Source: Methyloceanibacter sp.
GTDB lineage: Bacteria; Pseudomonadota; Alphaproteobacteria; Rhizobiales; Methyloligellaceae
Reading direction: 5' to 3'
Assembly: GCA_030064755.1 (NCBI GenBank)
Contig: JASJEH010000028.1
Span: 1-37,880, forward strand
Length of the DNA stretch: 37,880 nt
Shown here: one piece after another, positions 1-9,665 of the stretch
Layout: every line of letters begins with the position of its first letter
Position numbering within the stretch: position 1 is the first letter of the stretch
Program-made: the position numbers and the translations under genes
The notes under the pieces: model-generated
Told to the model about the DNA's origin: nothing
What the model saw: only the letters and a program-made list of their open reading frames with translations
The model's database searches: none

Positions 1-510
1 GGGCGGGCAATCGCTCTCCTGATTGTGCTGGGTCTGGTCCTACTGCTGAATCGTTATTGCGGGATGGAGTCCGAGATGATCGGCCCCGGTGCAAAGCTTG
101 TGGCCGTCGACGGGGACACGTTGCGCGCCAGCAACGGAGACGAGTACCGCATCTTCGCCATCGACGCGCCCGAGCTGCATCAAACCTGTAGCGACGCCAA
201 AGGCAAGGAATGGGACTGTGGCCGTGCCGCGAAGCGCGAACTCGCCAAACTCATCAGGAGTGGCGACGTGTCGTGTATTGAGAAGGCGACGGACAGATAC
301 GGCCGCAACATCGCCCAATGCAGCGCCAAGGGTGTGCCGGATGTAGGTGAGGCCATGGTCCTCGAGGGGCTTGCGATCGATCTCGGCCGCCAGACGAACT
401 ACACGTATGCGGGCGCCGAGAGCGAGGCCCGCTCTCAAGACAAAGGCATGTGGGCTGGAAGCTTCCAACGTCCCGGCGAATGGCGAGAGCAAAACCCGCG
501 AACGGATTAG
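1..510 (+). CDS. Thermonuclease (SNase-like) family protein, 5'-truncated by the window edge
   Basis: The reading frame is open from base 1, so the true start lies upstream. The first visible residues (frame 1) form a hydrophobic stretch typical of a signal peptide or membrane anchor, which suggests an exported or anchored nuclease. The staphylococcal nuclease fold is supported by VDGDTLR (metal-binding Asp), YRIFAIDAPE (Arg and Glu of the active site) and DRYGRNIAQC (second active-site Arg). The last residues of a typical SNase core (GMWAG) are followed by a short polar tail. A GTG at 25 could act as a start but would cut the hydrophobic segment. The family cleaves DNA and RNA using Ca2+; substrate and location are inferred. 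The stop codon TAG overlaps the first bases of a dispersed repeat at 509-635. Confidence 0.85.
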   Translation, partial: GRAIALLIVLGLVLLLNRYCGMESEMIGPGAKLVAVDGDTLRASNGDEYRIFAIDAPELHQTCSDAKGKEWDCGRAAKRELAKLIRSGDVSCIEKATDRYGRNIAQCSAKGVPDVGEAMVLEGLAIDLGRQTNYTYAGAESEARSQDKGMWAGSFQRPGEWREQNPRTD

Positions 511-635
511 AGTGTTTTGAAGATCATAACGATCGGCAGGTTAAACACCGTCATGCCCGGACTTGATCCGGGCATCCACGAATGTGGGGTGCCGCCAGAA
601 AGACGTGGATGGCCGGGTCAAGCCCGGCCATGACG
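509..635. repeat. Dispersed double-hairpin repeat, copy 1
   Basis: The core at 549-635 has CGTCATG at one end and CATGACG at the other. Each arm also folds on itself (TGCCCGGA/TCCGGGCA and GGCCGGG/CCCGGCC), so a cruciform or two hairpins can form. A leader at 509-548 (AGAG, GAAGATCA, GATCGG, TTAA) also matches the second copy at 9417-9540. The element begins inside the stop codon of the upstream gene. Similar palindromes are common in intergenic DNA of Rhizobiales (known); no function is proven. Confidence 0.8.
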
Positions 636-683
636 AGGTAGTGCGCTGGGGCACCTCCGTGCCCAACAAGCCCTTGTCATCAT

Positions 684-720
684 GAAAATGGCCGGCCCCT
701 TCTCGGGACCGGCCATTTTC
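684..720 (-). terminator. Strong hairpin downstream of the class V aminotransferase gene
   Basis: GAAAATGGCCGG and CCGGCCATTTTC pair almost perfectly around a short loop, with A-run and T-run flanks, so the hairpin can work in both directions. It lies 61 bases past the stop of the minus-strand aminotransferase gene and is most likely its terminator. Confidence 0.75.
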
Positions 721-781
721 AGTACGTCTTGTAGTGCGGGTGCGTTCAGCACAACCGCGAGGCCTACTCACGCAGCCAGCC

Positions 782-2011
782 TTACGCTGCCTTGGCGTAG
801 TACGACTTCAGCTGGTTCATCACAGCCGCCTTGTCGAACTCGGCGCCCATGGCCAGCATGGCATCGGCGAAGCGGCTCACGATCTCCGTGATCTGCTCCG
901 GTGTCAGCTGGTTGAGGATACCGATACGGACCTGAACCGGCTCCGACAGTGTCGGCCAGATGCCGAACCCTTGCGCGCGGGCGCCCTGGACTAGCTCCTT
1001 CTCGCGGCCAGCCAGCTTGCCAGGCAGGTTCAGCACAACGAGGCTCGGCATGTTCGAGGTAACCTCGCAGCCCATGGCCTCGACGGCCTGACGCAGGGCA
1101 GCCTCGTGATACTTGTAGTCCGACGCCTTACGGGCACGGCCATAGCCGAGGATGATTCGAAGCGCTTCGTGGAAGGCCGCAACCGCGTAACCGGAATGGG
1201 TCCGGTGGTAGGTCGGCGTGTCGACATCCTTGCCCTCGATGATGCCCCAGTGACGGGCCTCGAAGATCGGGTTGTGTACGAAGCTATAGCAGCCCCGTGC
1301 TTTGAGGACCTCGATGGCCTTGTCGGTGAAGCTGACGGGCGCATAAGTCAGCGGCAGGGACAGAACGCCCTTCTGCGGACAAGACGCCCAGGCCACGACG
1401 CCCGGATAGTCGTCAATATTGAAGTCGCCAACGCCGAGGCTCGACACGGCGTCAATGAGACCCATGACACCGTGCTTCACGCAGGCATCGGAGAAACCCT
1501 GAAGGTCGTTCACACGGCCCGACCCCGTCTCCCAGTGCGCCATAAAGGCCCACATTGGCTTATGCTCCGCGAGCGCGGGCTCAATGATGTCACCCGTGAC
1601 GGACTGGCCGTGGGGCACGGTGCCCGTATGGACATTGGCCGGGTGCGGGTCGAGAGAATCCTTGGCCAAATCCTCAAGCGACGATGCCTTGATGCGGATG
1701 GTCAGGTCGTCGATGCCGGAAAACGTGCCATTGGCGAATGACACGACCTTGTCGCCAGGAAGGATCAGACCCTCCATGCAATCGAGACCGGACCAGCCGG
1801 TGCCGGCCACGCCGAAGGTGAAGAGATTCTTCGTGCCCCACAGATCTCGGAGCATCTTCTTCGCCTCGATCATCCCGCGGAGCACGTCCGCCTGCATGTG
1901 GTCGGCGACGCCGGTCTTGGCAAACGCCTCAAGCACGCGCGGATCGGTGTTGCCGGGCCCGGGGCCCGCGGCAAGCGTCTCGGGGATTTCGAGAGCTGGG
2001 AATACAGTCAT
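782..2011 (-). CDS. Class V PLP aminotransferase, serine-glyoxylate / alanine-glyoxylate type
   Basis: This 409-residue protein has the class V aminotransferase layout: an N-terminal AGPGPGN loop (15-21), GTG (70-72) near the cofactor phosphate, HWETGSG (159-165), the PLP-ring Asp in LIDAVSSLG (Asp187), and the Schiff-base Lys in CPQKG (Lys214). The length matches serine-glyoxylate aminotransferases, which make hydroxypyruvate and glycine in the serine cycle of methylotrophs (EC 2.6.1.45). That reaction is plausible here, but the sequence around the Lys differs from the usual GSQKG, so substrate is uncertain. AGAGGG precedes the ATG. It is a single gene with a terminator, and no other serine-cycle gene is adjacent. 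Alternatives are alanine-glyoxylate or another small amino-acid transaminase. Confidence 0.85.
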   Translation of the reverse strand: MTVFPALEIPETLAAGPGPGNTDPRVLEAFAKTGVADHMQADVLRGMIEAKKMLRDLWGTKNLFTFGVAGTGWSGLDCMEGLILPGDKVVSFANGTFSGIDDLTIRIKASSLEDLAKDSLDPHPANVHTGTVPHGQSVTGDIIEPALAEHKPMWAFMAHWETGSGRVNDLQGFSDACVKHGVMGLIDAVSSLGVGDFNIDDYPGVVAWASCPQKGVLSLPLTYAPVSFTDKAIEVLKARGCYSFVHNPIFEARHWGIIEGKDVDTPTYHRTHSGYAVAAFHEALRIILGYGRARKASDYKYHEAALRQAVEAMGCEVTSNMPSLVVLNLPGKLAGREKELVQGARAQGFGIWPTLSEPVQVRIGILNQLTPEQITEIVSRFADAMLAMGAEFDKAAVMNQLKSYYAKAA

Positions 2012-2174
2012 GGGATTACCCTCTGGAAGCTAACGGACATAATACGAAAGTATAAGGCACCATCGTCTACCGGTATGGGCGACGCGGGGCAAGGCCCGGG
2101 GCCAAAATTTGGTAGCCCCGCAACTACTAGGCGACCCAAAACGAGTCACCCTGCCCACGCCGGACTGACCCCGG

Positions 2175-4223
2175 TCAGGCAGCCTGATCGCGCCGGTGCG
2201 ACAAAACCTGGTCGGCGGCCTTGCCAACCAACTCAGCCAAGTGGTCGTGCCGGGCCTGGAATGTGCCGACGCCGGCCGTGGCCGACCGCAATTCCACGAT
2301 CAGGTTCTGGATCTCGGCCTCGGGTATCTGGGCCTGAACCACGTCCCAACCCTGCCAGCCAGGACGAGCATCAAAGCCCAGGATTTGGCCCCGGTGCGAG
2401 GAGACGATGGAGTTGACCCGAGGGGTCGCTTCCGAGGGGACCGCGATGTCGACGGCCATAATCGGCTCAAGCAGGACGGGCTGGCACTGAGGCAACCCTT
2501 CCGACATCGCCAAGCGCCCGGCCTGCCGGAACGCCATATCCGAGCTGTCCACCGAGTGGTAGGAGCCATCGACCAGACACACCGCCACGTCCACCACCGG
2601 AAAGCCAAGGGGCCCGGAGTGGAGATAATCGCGAACGCCGTGCTCGACGGACGGGATATAGTTCTTCGGCACGACACCGCCCGTGATCGTCTCCGAGAAG
2701 GCGATGCCGCCACCGCGCGGCTGCGGTTTGATATCGAGCACCACATCGCCGAACTGGCCGTGGCCACCGGACTGTTTCTTGTGGCGCCCGCGAACCTGGG
2801 CGGACTTCCGGATCGTCTCCTTATAGGGGACCTCCCGTGGATAGGTTGACGCCGCGGCGCCGTACTTGCTGATCAGGCGTTCTAGGGCGACGCGCAAATG
2901 CATCTCCCCCTGCCCCCAAAAAATCATCTGACCCATATCCTGATCGTGAGCGATCGAGATCGAGGGATCCTCCTCAACAAGCTTGGCAAGACCCGCGGTC
3001 AGCTTCACCTCGTCCTTCTTCTCCTTGGCGACGAGCGCGAGGCCGAAGACGGGCTGAGGCATTTGGGCTTGCTCGATCACCGGCACATCGGCCTTGTCTG
3101 TCGACAACGTATCGCCAGTCTTCACGTCCTCAAGCCGCCCAAAAGCGACCGTGTCCCCCGGCTGGCCCGGTCCACGCTTGACGGGCTCTTGACCGAGGAC
3201 ATCGAAAGTCCCCCCGATGCGTTCCTCGCTGGCGCCGCCAAAGACGGCATCTCCGTCGGCGAATGTTCCGGCGAAAACCCGCGCCAGCGATAGCTTGCCG
3301 GCATGGGCCGTGTGGATCGTCTTCATCACGAAGGCACAGGACTTGGCATCCGAAACACCGAGACGTTCCGCGGCGGCCTCCACGAAGGGCGCCTCGTGGC
3401 GGAGAGCCTTGAGGAGGCGGGCAATCCCGTTTCCATTCTCCGCCGACCCGAGAAGCACTGGGCAGATCACACCTTCGCGCAGGTCCAATGCCAGGTCGTC
3501 AAAGACTTTGTCACGCGGCGGCGGCACATCCTCGAGGAGTTGCTCCATTAGCTCGTCGTCGTAGTCGGCGAGCTGTTCAAGCATGGAGAAGCGGGCCTCT
3601 TGTTCCCGCTCGGTGAGCGCATCGGGAATCTCAATCACCTCGGATGTGGCATGCTCGCGATAAACGTGAGCGCGCTCCAGTGCGAGATCGATAAAACCCG
3701 TGACGATATTGTTCTCCCATATCGGCACCTGGCGCAGCACGAGCGGAACGCTCGACGCTGGCTGCAACATCGGAATGATGTCGCGCACGCGGGCTTCCGC
3801 CTTGTCGATCTTGTTCAGGAACAGGAAGTGAGGGACTCCCTTGTCCTCAAGCTGTTTCAAGATGAGTTGCAACGCCGGAACCTTCTTTTCGTCCGGCTCG
3901 CACACCACAACCGCGGCATCGCAGGCGCTCAGCACATTGGCCGCATCGGCCTGGAACTCGATCGAGCCTGGGCAGTCGAGAAATGTGAACGTGTCGCCGA
4001 GATAGTCGACAGTGGCGGCGTTGAGCTCGACGCTCATGCCGTGATGGCGGGCTTCATCGGAGGCGTCGCCGACAGTGTTGCCGGCGACAGTCGAACCCTG
4101 ACGGGTGATCGCGCCGGTCCGCGCCAAGATAGCTTCAAGAAGCGTTGTCTTACCGCTGAGATAGGGGCCAACCAGTGCGATGCAGCGGGCGCTGCGGGCT
4201 GGTTGGCCCTGCGCTTGGCCCAT
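2175..4223 (-). CDS. Elongation factor G-like translational GTPase
   Basis: At 682 residues this has the length and domain order of EF-G: G domain, beta barrel, then the domain III-V region ending near residue 670. G1 is GPYLSGKTT (19-27) and G4 is NKID (137-140). G3 is DCPGS (83-87) where EF-G has DTPGH, so the His that positions water for GTP hydrolysis is Ser. The switch I RGITI motif is also degenerate (HGMSVELN). These traits mark the EF-G-like paralogue family rather than the main FusA, which normally sits with rpsL, rpsG and tufA. A role on the ribosome is inferred from the fold only. It is a monocistronic gene, 163 bases upstream of the aminotransferase start, on the same strand. Confidence 0.9.
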   Translation of the reverse strand: MGQAQGQPARSARCIALVGPYLSGKTTLLEAILARTGAITRQGSTVAGNTVGDASDEARHHGMSVELNAATVDYLGDTFTFLDCPGSIEFQADAANVLSACDAAVVVCEPDEKKVPALQLILKQLEDKGVPHFLFLNKIDKAEARVRDIIPMLQPASSVPLVLRQVPIWENNIVTGFIDLALERAHVYREHATSEVIEIPDALTEREQEARFSMLEQLADYDDELMEQLLEDVPPPRDKVFDDLALDLREGVICPVLLGSAENGNGIARLLKALRHEAPFVEAAAERLGVSDAKSCAFVMKTIHTAHAGKLSLARVFAGTFADGDAVFGGASEERIGGTFDVLGQEPVKRGPGQPGDTVAFGRLEDVKTGDTLSTDKADVPVIEQAQMPQPVFGLALVAKEKKDEVKLTAGLAKLVEEDPSISIAHDQDMGQMIFWGQGEMHLRVALERLISKYGAAASTYPREVPYKETIRKSAQVRGRHKKQSGGHGQFGDVVLDIKPQPRGGGIAFSETITGGVVPKNYIPSVEHGVRDYLHSGPLGFPVVDVAVCLVDGSYHSVDSSDMAFRQAGRLAMSEGLPQCQPVLLEPIMAVDIAVPSEATPRVNSIVSSHRGQILGFDARPGWQGWDVVQAQIPEAEIQNLIVELRSATAGVGTFQARHDHLAELVGKAADQVLSHRRDQAA

Positions 4224-4427
4224 ATCTTCCTCCCTTGCAAAACGCGCAAGGTGGGCCGTTTTTTCTGGCCCTTCGTCCCTACGCGAGCCTTAACGACACC
4301 ATCGTGACAAGGGAAACTCACTCTGGCAAGGCCCGCGTCTTCAACTCCGCGCGCCGCGGCCTTCGCCTCTTCTGATCGGTAAGCCAAAACAGTATGGTGT
4401 CGCCAAATGCTGTAGGGAGTTTTTCTT

Positions 4428-4988
4428 ATGCGTGTTGTTACTGCGTTCGCGCTGCTGATTGTTCTATGGCTAGCGCCGGTCTCCGCGGGCAGAGACCGCG
4501 CTGTCGCGATATCGGTGCCACCTGCGCCGGCGAGCTCACTTGTGCAGCGCGCCAAGATCGTCTGCGGCGATACGCCGGAAGGCTATCGCTGCTGGCGCGA
4601 AGGCGGCGCTATCCGTCGCGGGAAGATGCCGAAACTTCCCGAAAGCAACAAGCCAAGCGCACCTACGGACGGGTCGTCCGGCGGCCCGCTTTGGGGTGGC
4701 GGTGGCCTCTGGGGTGGCGGCGCGCTTTGGGGCGGCAACAAGAATGAAGCGCCTGCGCCGGCGCCCGCCACGGGAGGCGCAGCGAGTGGCGGCACAACTG
4801 CCGGCGCCTGCCCGCCCAACACCGAGCGGCTTGGCGGCCATTGCATTCCCTACAAACAGACCTGCAGCCGGGGCCTTGCCGCGAACGCACCGCCGCAAGT
4901 CTGCCGCTCCGCACAGGAGAAGCTGGTATGCGATTTTCGGACCGATGGCTTGAAAGACTGCTGCTGCCGCATCTACAGCCAAAACTGA
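4428..4988 (+). CDS. Secreted Cys-rich hypothetical protein with WGGG repeats
   Basis: This 186-residue protein is not recognised. AGGGAG lies 9 bases before the ATG. It has a clear signal peptide (hydrophobic core at about 5-18, cleavage near VSAG). The centre has three LWGGG/GLWGGG repeats followed by an Ala/Pro/Gly-rich linker. The C-terminal 60 residues hold eight Cys, including a CCC triplet near the end, and two more Cys lie near residues 46 and 54. The ten Cys suggest disulfide bonds in the periplasm or outside the cell. It stands alone, convergent with the VOC gene ten bases away. Confidence 0.75.
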   Translation: MRVVTAFALLIVLWLAPVSAGRDRAVAISVPPAPASSLVQRAKIVCGDTPEGYRCWREGGAIRRGKMPKLPESNKPSAPTDGSSGGPLWGGGGLWGGGALWGGNKNEAPAPAPATGGAASGGTTAGACPPNTERLGGHCIPYKQTCSRGLAANAPPQVCRSAQEKLVCDFRTDGLKDCCCRIYSQN

Positions 4989-4998
4989 CGCACCCCGC

Positions 4999-5412
4999 TT
5001 AGCCGTCAACCGCATGCGGCCCGAGCGGCTGTCCGTATGAGAATTCGACGATATAGCCGGTGGGGTCCCTGACACCGCAAAGATAGCCAGTGGGTGGGGC
5101 GTATTCGTGCGGCTCCCAGTGGAGGCAGCCGTCTTCCTTGGCCAGCGCCGCTATGCGATCCACCTCCTCGCGCGTGGCCACACCGAACCCGTAATGTGTC
5201 ATGTCGGCAGGCTCTTGATCCCGGATGGCCCCACCGCCCAGGAGTACCAGAACAAATCGGTCGCCGGCGCCGGGGCTCGCCACCCAGACCACACGCTTGT
5301 CGCCGGTCCCGTGCTCCTTGACGACCTCCATACCGCAATAGCGCTGATAGAAATCAACGGACTTGTCGAGGTCGGCCGCCTGAAGCGCGCAATGTGTGAA
5401 AGCCACTGTCAT
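4999..5412 (-). CDS. Glyoxalase / VOC superfamily protein
   Basis: This 137-residue protein covers a single vicinal oxygen chelate module. FTHCALQAADLDKSVDFYQ is the usual first beta-alpha unit, HYGFGV begins the second, and DPTGYIVEFS carries the C-terminal metal-ligand Glu. The family includes lactoylglutathione lyase and methylmalonyl-CoA epimerase. The FYQ...GMEVV start resembles glyoxalase I, which would detoxify methylglyoxal with glutathione, but the exact reaction is not settled by sequence. It lies in the same orientation as the hydrolase upstream, 59 bases apart, so they may be co-transcribed. Confidence 0.8.
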   Translation of the reverse strand: MTVAFTHCALQAADLDKSVDFYQRYCGMEVVKEHGTGDKRVVWVASPGAGDRFVLVLLGGGAIRDQEPADMTHYGFGVATREEVDRIAALAKEDGCLHWEPHEYAPPTGYLCGVRDPTGYIVEFSYGQPLGPHAVDG

Positions 5413-5471
5413 CAGACCAGCATTGGAGCACAGAGTTCAACCGAGGCGTAGGCCGGAGTCTCCGGCCGCGT

Positions 5472-6440
5472 CTATACTGGCGCGACCGGTCCGCGCGATC
5501 CGCGATTCCTGCGCGGCGGCTTCGTCCGGATTCTGTCCAAAATGCGCTCGAAAGCACCGAACAGCCAATAGTGGCCCATGCCCTCTTGCACCTCGAGACG
5601 GCAATTCGGCAGTACGTCGGCAAGACGATAGGCGGCATCGGGCGGCACGATCGTGTCATCACTCCCCTGCCAGATCGTGACCGGCGTCTCCAGCTTGTGC
5701 AAGTTCAAGCCCCAAGGGCGGCAGTAGAGGCGCAGGTCCTGGACGGCTCCCTCAACGGATCGGCTCAAGCCCTCATACATGCTTGTCCCCAGGGAATGCC
5801 GGAGCCCGTACTGATCGAGGATGTCGCGATCCGTCTGCGTCGCGTACTGGGTGACAAGCAGTTCGGAGCTGTTGGGCAACCACGTGATCATCGCGCGAAC
5901 ACTATGAAAATAGGCCCGCGCCGCTGTCTCGGAATGCCCCAGATGGGAGAAGATAAAGTGCTGCAGGCTGGTCATTGACACGCGCTCGGCATCAGCAACG
6001 AGCCCGACAGGCGAGATAAGAGCGACCTGCTGGATGCGGTCTCTCATCAGGAGAGCCGCCGCCAGGGCATGGGGCCCGCCGCCCGAGAAGCCGACAAGAA
6101 AGAAGCGATTGATCCCCAGACCATTCGCCAAGGCCTGGATGTCGTAGGCCGTATCCTTCAAGGTTGCGTGGTAGTGCGGATCCGAGAGGCCATAGCCGGC
6201 GCGATCAAGTGCAACGATCCTGAAACCCATCTTGCGGGCAACGGCATCGGTGCTTTCGAACAGCATCCGCGAACCCGGCGTACCGTGCAGCACGATCACC
6301 GGCAGTCCCTCGGGCGCCCCATACTCCGCAAACCCAACGCGCCGTCCCTTTTCCAGGCGCAGCACGCAAGCGGTACGGTCGACAACCGTATGGGGTTTGT
6401 CGACAACAGTATGGGGTTGGTCTACGACGCGTTGGTCCAT
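5472..6440 (-). CDS. Alpha/beta hydrolase
   Basis: This 322-residue protein has the alpha/beta hydrolase fold: oxyanion-hole motif HGTPGS (52-57), DRAGYG (79-84), nucleophile elbow GFSGGG (Ser119), acid in GSDDTIVPP (Asp261 or Asp262), and catalytic His in GMGHYW (His290). This is a complete triad; the substrate is unknown. The first 22 residues are unusual, with two 7-residue repeats (VVDQPHT, VVDKPHT) and a third partial one encoded by a 21-bp tandem repeat at 6378-6428. They precede the first conserved strand, so the true start might lie inside or after the repeat. The Shine-Dalgarno match before 6440 is weak. The C-terminus ends in an Arg/Pro-rich tail. Confidence 0.88.
   Translation of the reverse strand: MDQRVVDQPHTVVDKPHTVVDRTACVLRLEKGRRVGFAEYGAPEGLPVIVLHGTPGSRMLFESTDAVARKMGFRIVALDRAGYGLSDPHYHATLKDTAYDIQALANGLGINRFFLVGFSGGGPHALAAALLMRDRIQQVALISPVGLVADAERVSMTSLQHFIFSHLGHSETAARAYFHSVRAMITWLPNSSELLVTQYATQTDRDILDQYGLRHSLGTSMYEGLSRSVEGAVQDLRLYCRPWGLNLHKLETPVTIWQGSDDTIVPPDAAYRLADVLPNCRLEVQEGMGHYWLFGAFERILDRIRTKPPRRNRGSRGPVAPV
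6378..6428. repeat. 21-bp tandem repeat at the 5' end of the hydrolase gene
   Basis: Two copies of a 21-bp unit starting GTCGACAAC and containing GTATGGGG lie at 6378-6398 and 6399-6419, differing at two positions, followed by a 9-bp partial third copy. The unit length is a multiple of three, so copy-number change adds or removes heptapeptides without a frameshift. Confidence 0.85.
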
Positions 6441-6544
6441 AACTCTGCGGGGTTGATGAAGCCGGAACCCTTGGAAAACGGCCGCGCCGCATGCGCGGCG
6501 CTTGCCTGTCCGGGAAATCCAGACTCATGCATTGAAATCCGGCG

Positions 6545-6763
6545 CTATTCGCAGCCGATCATGATGTCGACGGGATTGATGATCAACGTGACTGCCTTGC
6601 CCTCGTACAGCTTCAACGTCTCAAGGGAGGCAATCGTCACACTCACCTCAACCATCGTATCACCGGCAATCTGCACATAGACAATAGCTGTCACGGCGCC
6701 TTTGCGGATCTCCATGATCTTGCCCGCGATCTGGTTTGCGGTGCTCAGTTTAGAGAACTTCAT
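6545..6763 (-). CDS. Molbindin-like TOBE-domain protein (molybdopterin/molybdate binding)
   Basis: The 72-residue product is one TOBE/Mop domain: N-terminal MKFS..NQIAGKI, then EIRKGAVTAIVYVQIAG, SVTIASLETL and the terminal PVDIMIG. The family assembles into oligomers that bind and buffer molybdate or tungstate in the cytoplasm (known). ATG at 6763 is chosen because family members begin with MKxSxRNQ and GAAGAG lies before it. An ATG at 6781 or a GTG at 6790 would add 6-9 residues. It lies 66 bases downstream of the aspartate aminotransferase gene on the same strand. No modABC transporter is in view. Confidence 0.85.
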   Translation of the reverse strand: MKFSKLSTANQIAGKIMEIRKGAVTAIVYVQIAGDTMVEVSVTIASLETLKLYEGKAVTLIINPVDIMIGCE

Positions 6764-6829
6764 GACTGACTCTTCGGACATCTCCCTCACCCCTTGTGTC
6801 GTCTTTTCGTTTTTGTCCGCGCTGTGTGT

Positions 6830-8692
<1,863 letters not shown>

Positions 8693-9355
8693 ATGCGGAC
8701 AGAGAAATCGACGCACTCATCTGCGAAAGCGCGTCGTCGGCGCGTTGCGGCGAAGGCTACCCTTGCGGTATCAGCTGCGCTGATAGCGCTAGTCGGGGCT
8801 TCCGAAGTTCGCGATGCGGTTTCTACGATGGAGCGGGACGGGATCGCTCATACCCTGCGGCAAAGCGCATGGAACACCGCGCTCTCCGGTCAGTCGGTCG
8901 CCGAAGCCTGGCCTTGGCAGAACGTGTCGTCGCGCATGTCTCCCCTGCCCTCAGCGAAGGTGCAGCGCCTGGGCCTTAGTGCATCTTTGCGCGATATGTC
9001 GGAAGTTGCGTCGGAGTTTGAAGCCCCCCGCAACGAGAGCGGCTCACTCGCCAGCGCGACGTCGGGCCCGCACGCTGTGGAAGGCGATGTCGCGCTCGGA
9101 GATATCGGCTCCGGGAAGGTGGGTATTGGCGACAGCATCACCTTTACCGCAAACGATGGCGCGACCTGCGTCTATCGCGTTACGGGCCGCCCCGTCGTGG
9201 ATCCGCATCTCGGATCTGGGCAGGCGCAAGGCACGAGGGGCGAGGCGGGTCTCTTCGACTGCAGTCCGCTGGACAGCTTGATCATGCAGGCGACCCAAAA
9301 GTCTCAAGAGACGGCCCCCTCGGGACGCACTGCGGATCATCAACGCAAGCTTTAG
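8693..9355 (+). CDS. Class-GN-sortase-like protein lacking a clear catalytic His and Arg
   Basis: The 220-residue product has a basic N-terminus, one membrane span (about 21-39), then SAWNTALSG..V..AWPWQ (58-76). This resembles the signature start of proteobacterial class GN sortases (AW..TL.G....PWPWAD). The C-terminal half keeps GDSITFTANDGATCVYRVTGRPVVDP (146-171), a typical sortase strand pair, and FDCSPLDS with Cys190 where the catalytic Cys (TCYPFD) is expected. The GHRDTHF motif is absent; the nearest His is His127. The terminal Arg motif is also absent. It may be a pseudoenzyme or a decayed gene. AAGGAGAG supports the start at 8693; ATG 8591 is an alternative. The stop codon coincides with the start of a dispersed repeat. 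Confidence 0.6.
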   Translation: MRTEKSTHSSAKARRRRVAAKATLAVSAALIALVGASEVRDAVSTMERDGIAHTLRQSAWNTALSGQSVAEAWPWQNVSSRMSPLPSAKVQRLGLSASLRDMSEVASEFEAPRNESGSLASATSGPHAVEGDVALGDIGSGKVGIGDSITFTANDGATCVYRVTGRPVVDPHLGSGQAQGTRGEAGLFDCSPLDSLIMQATQKSQETAPSGRTADHQRKL

Positions 9356-9416
9356 AGCATCTTGCGAAAAGGTGGGAACCGGTTTTTCGCGAATAGCCGC
9401 GCGTTATCCAAGCACC
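9353..9416. repeat. Rhizobiales-type palindromic intergenic repeat
   Basis: Starting at the TAG stop of the upstream gene, the sequence TAGAGCATCTT leads into a palindrome at 9364-9390 with arms GCGAAAA and TTTTCGC around a GGTGGGAACCGG centre. Elements with this centre are abundant between genes in many Rhizobiales genomes (recalled, not searched). It is immediately followed by a second, different repeat at 9417. Confidence 0.65.
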
Positions 9417-9540
9417 AGAGCATTTGAAGATCAGAGGGATCGGTATCTTAAGGACCGTCATGCCCTGACTTGATCCGGGCCTCCACGAAAGCGGAGCTTG
9501 CGTCAAGACGTGGACCCCCGGGTTAAGCCCGGGGGTGACG
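9417..9540. repeat. Dispersed double-hairpin repeat, copy 2
   Basis: This matches the element at 509-635: the same AGAG...GAAGATCA...GATCGG...TTAA leader, then a core at 9456-9540 opening with CGTCATGCC and closing with GGTGACG. Each arm is self-complementary (GCCCTGA/TCCGGGC and CCCCGGG/CCCGGGG). Sequence differences in the right arm are compensated so that pairing is kept, as expected of an element conserved for its fold. Confidence 0.8.
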
Positions 9541-9665
9541 AGAAAAGAGGCCAGACAAACCTCCTGGAAATCATGGGAGTTGAGTCACACACAAACACAG
9601 GTGTGAATCAGGGCTGAGTCAAAACGCTTTAAGCCTGTCAGCGCCAGAGAAGCGCCCGCGACGAG

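Noticed and set aside
3600-4307. 235-residue plus-strand frame over the EF-G-like gene
   Set aside because: Antisense shadow of the GTPase domain, no start site and no recognisable motifs.
9585-9606. TCACAC/GTGTGA inverted repeat
   Set aside because: Only 6-bp arms with a 10-base spacer in a gap between a repeat and a gene end; too weak to call.
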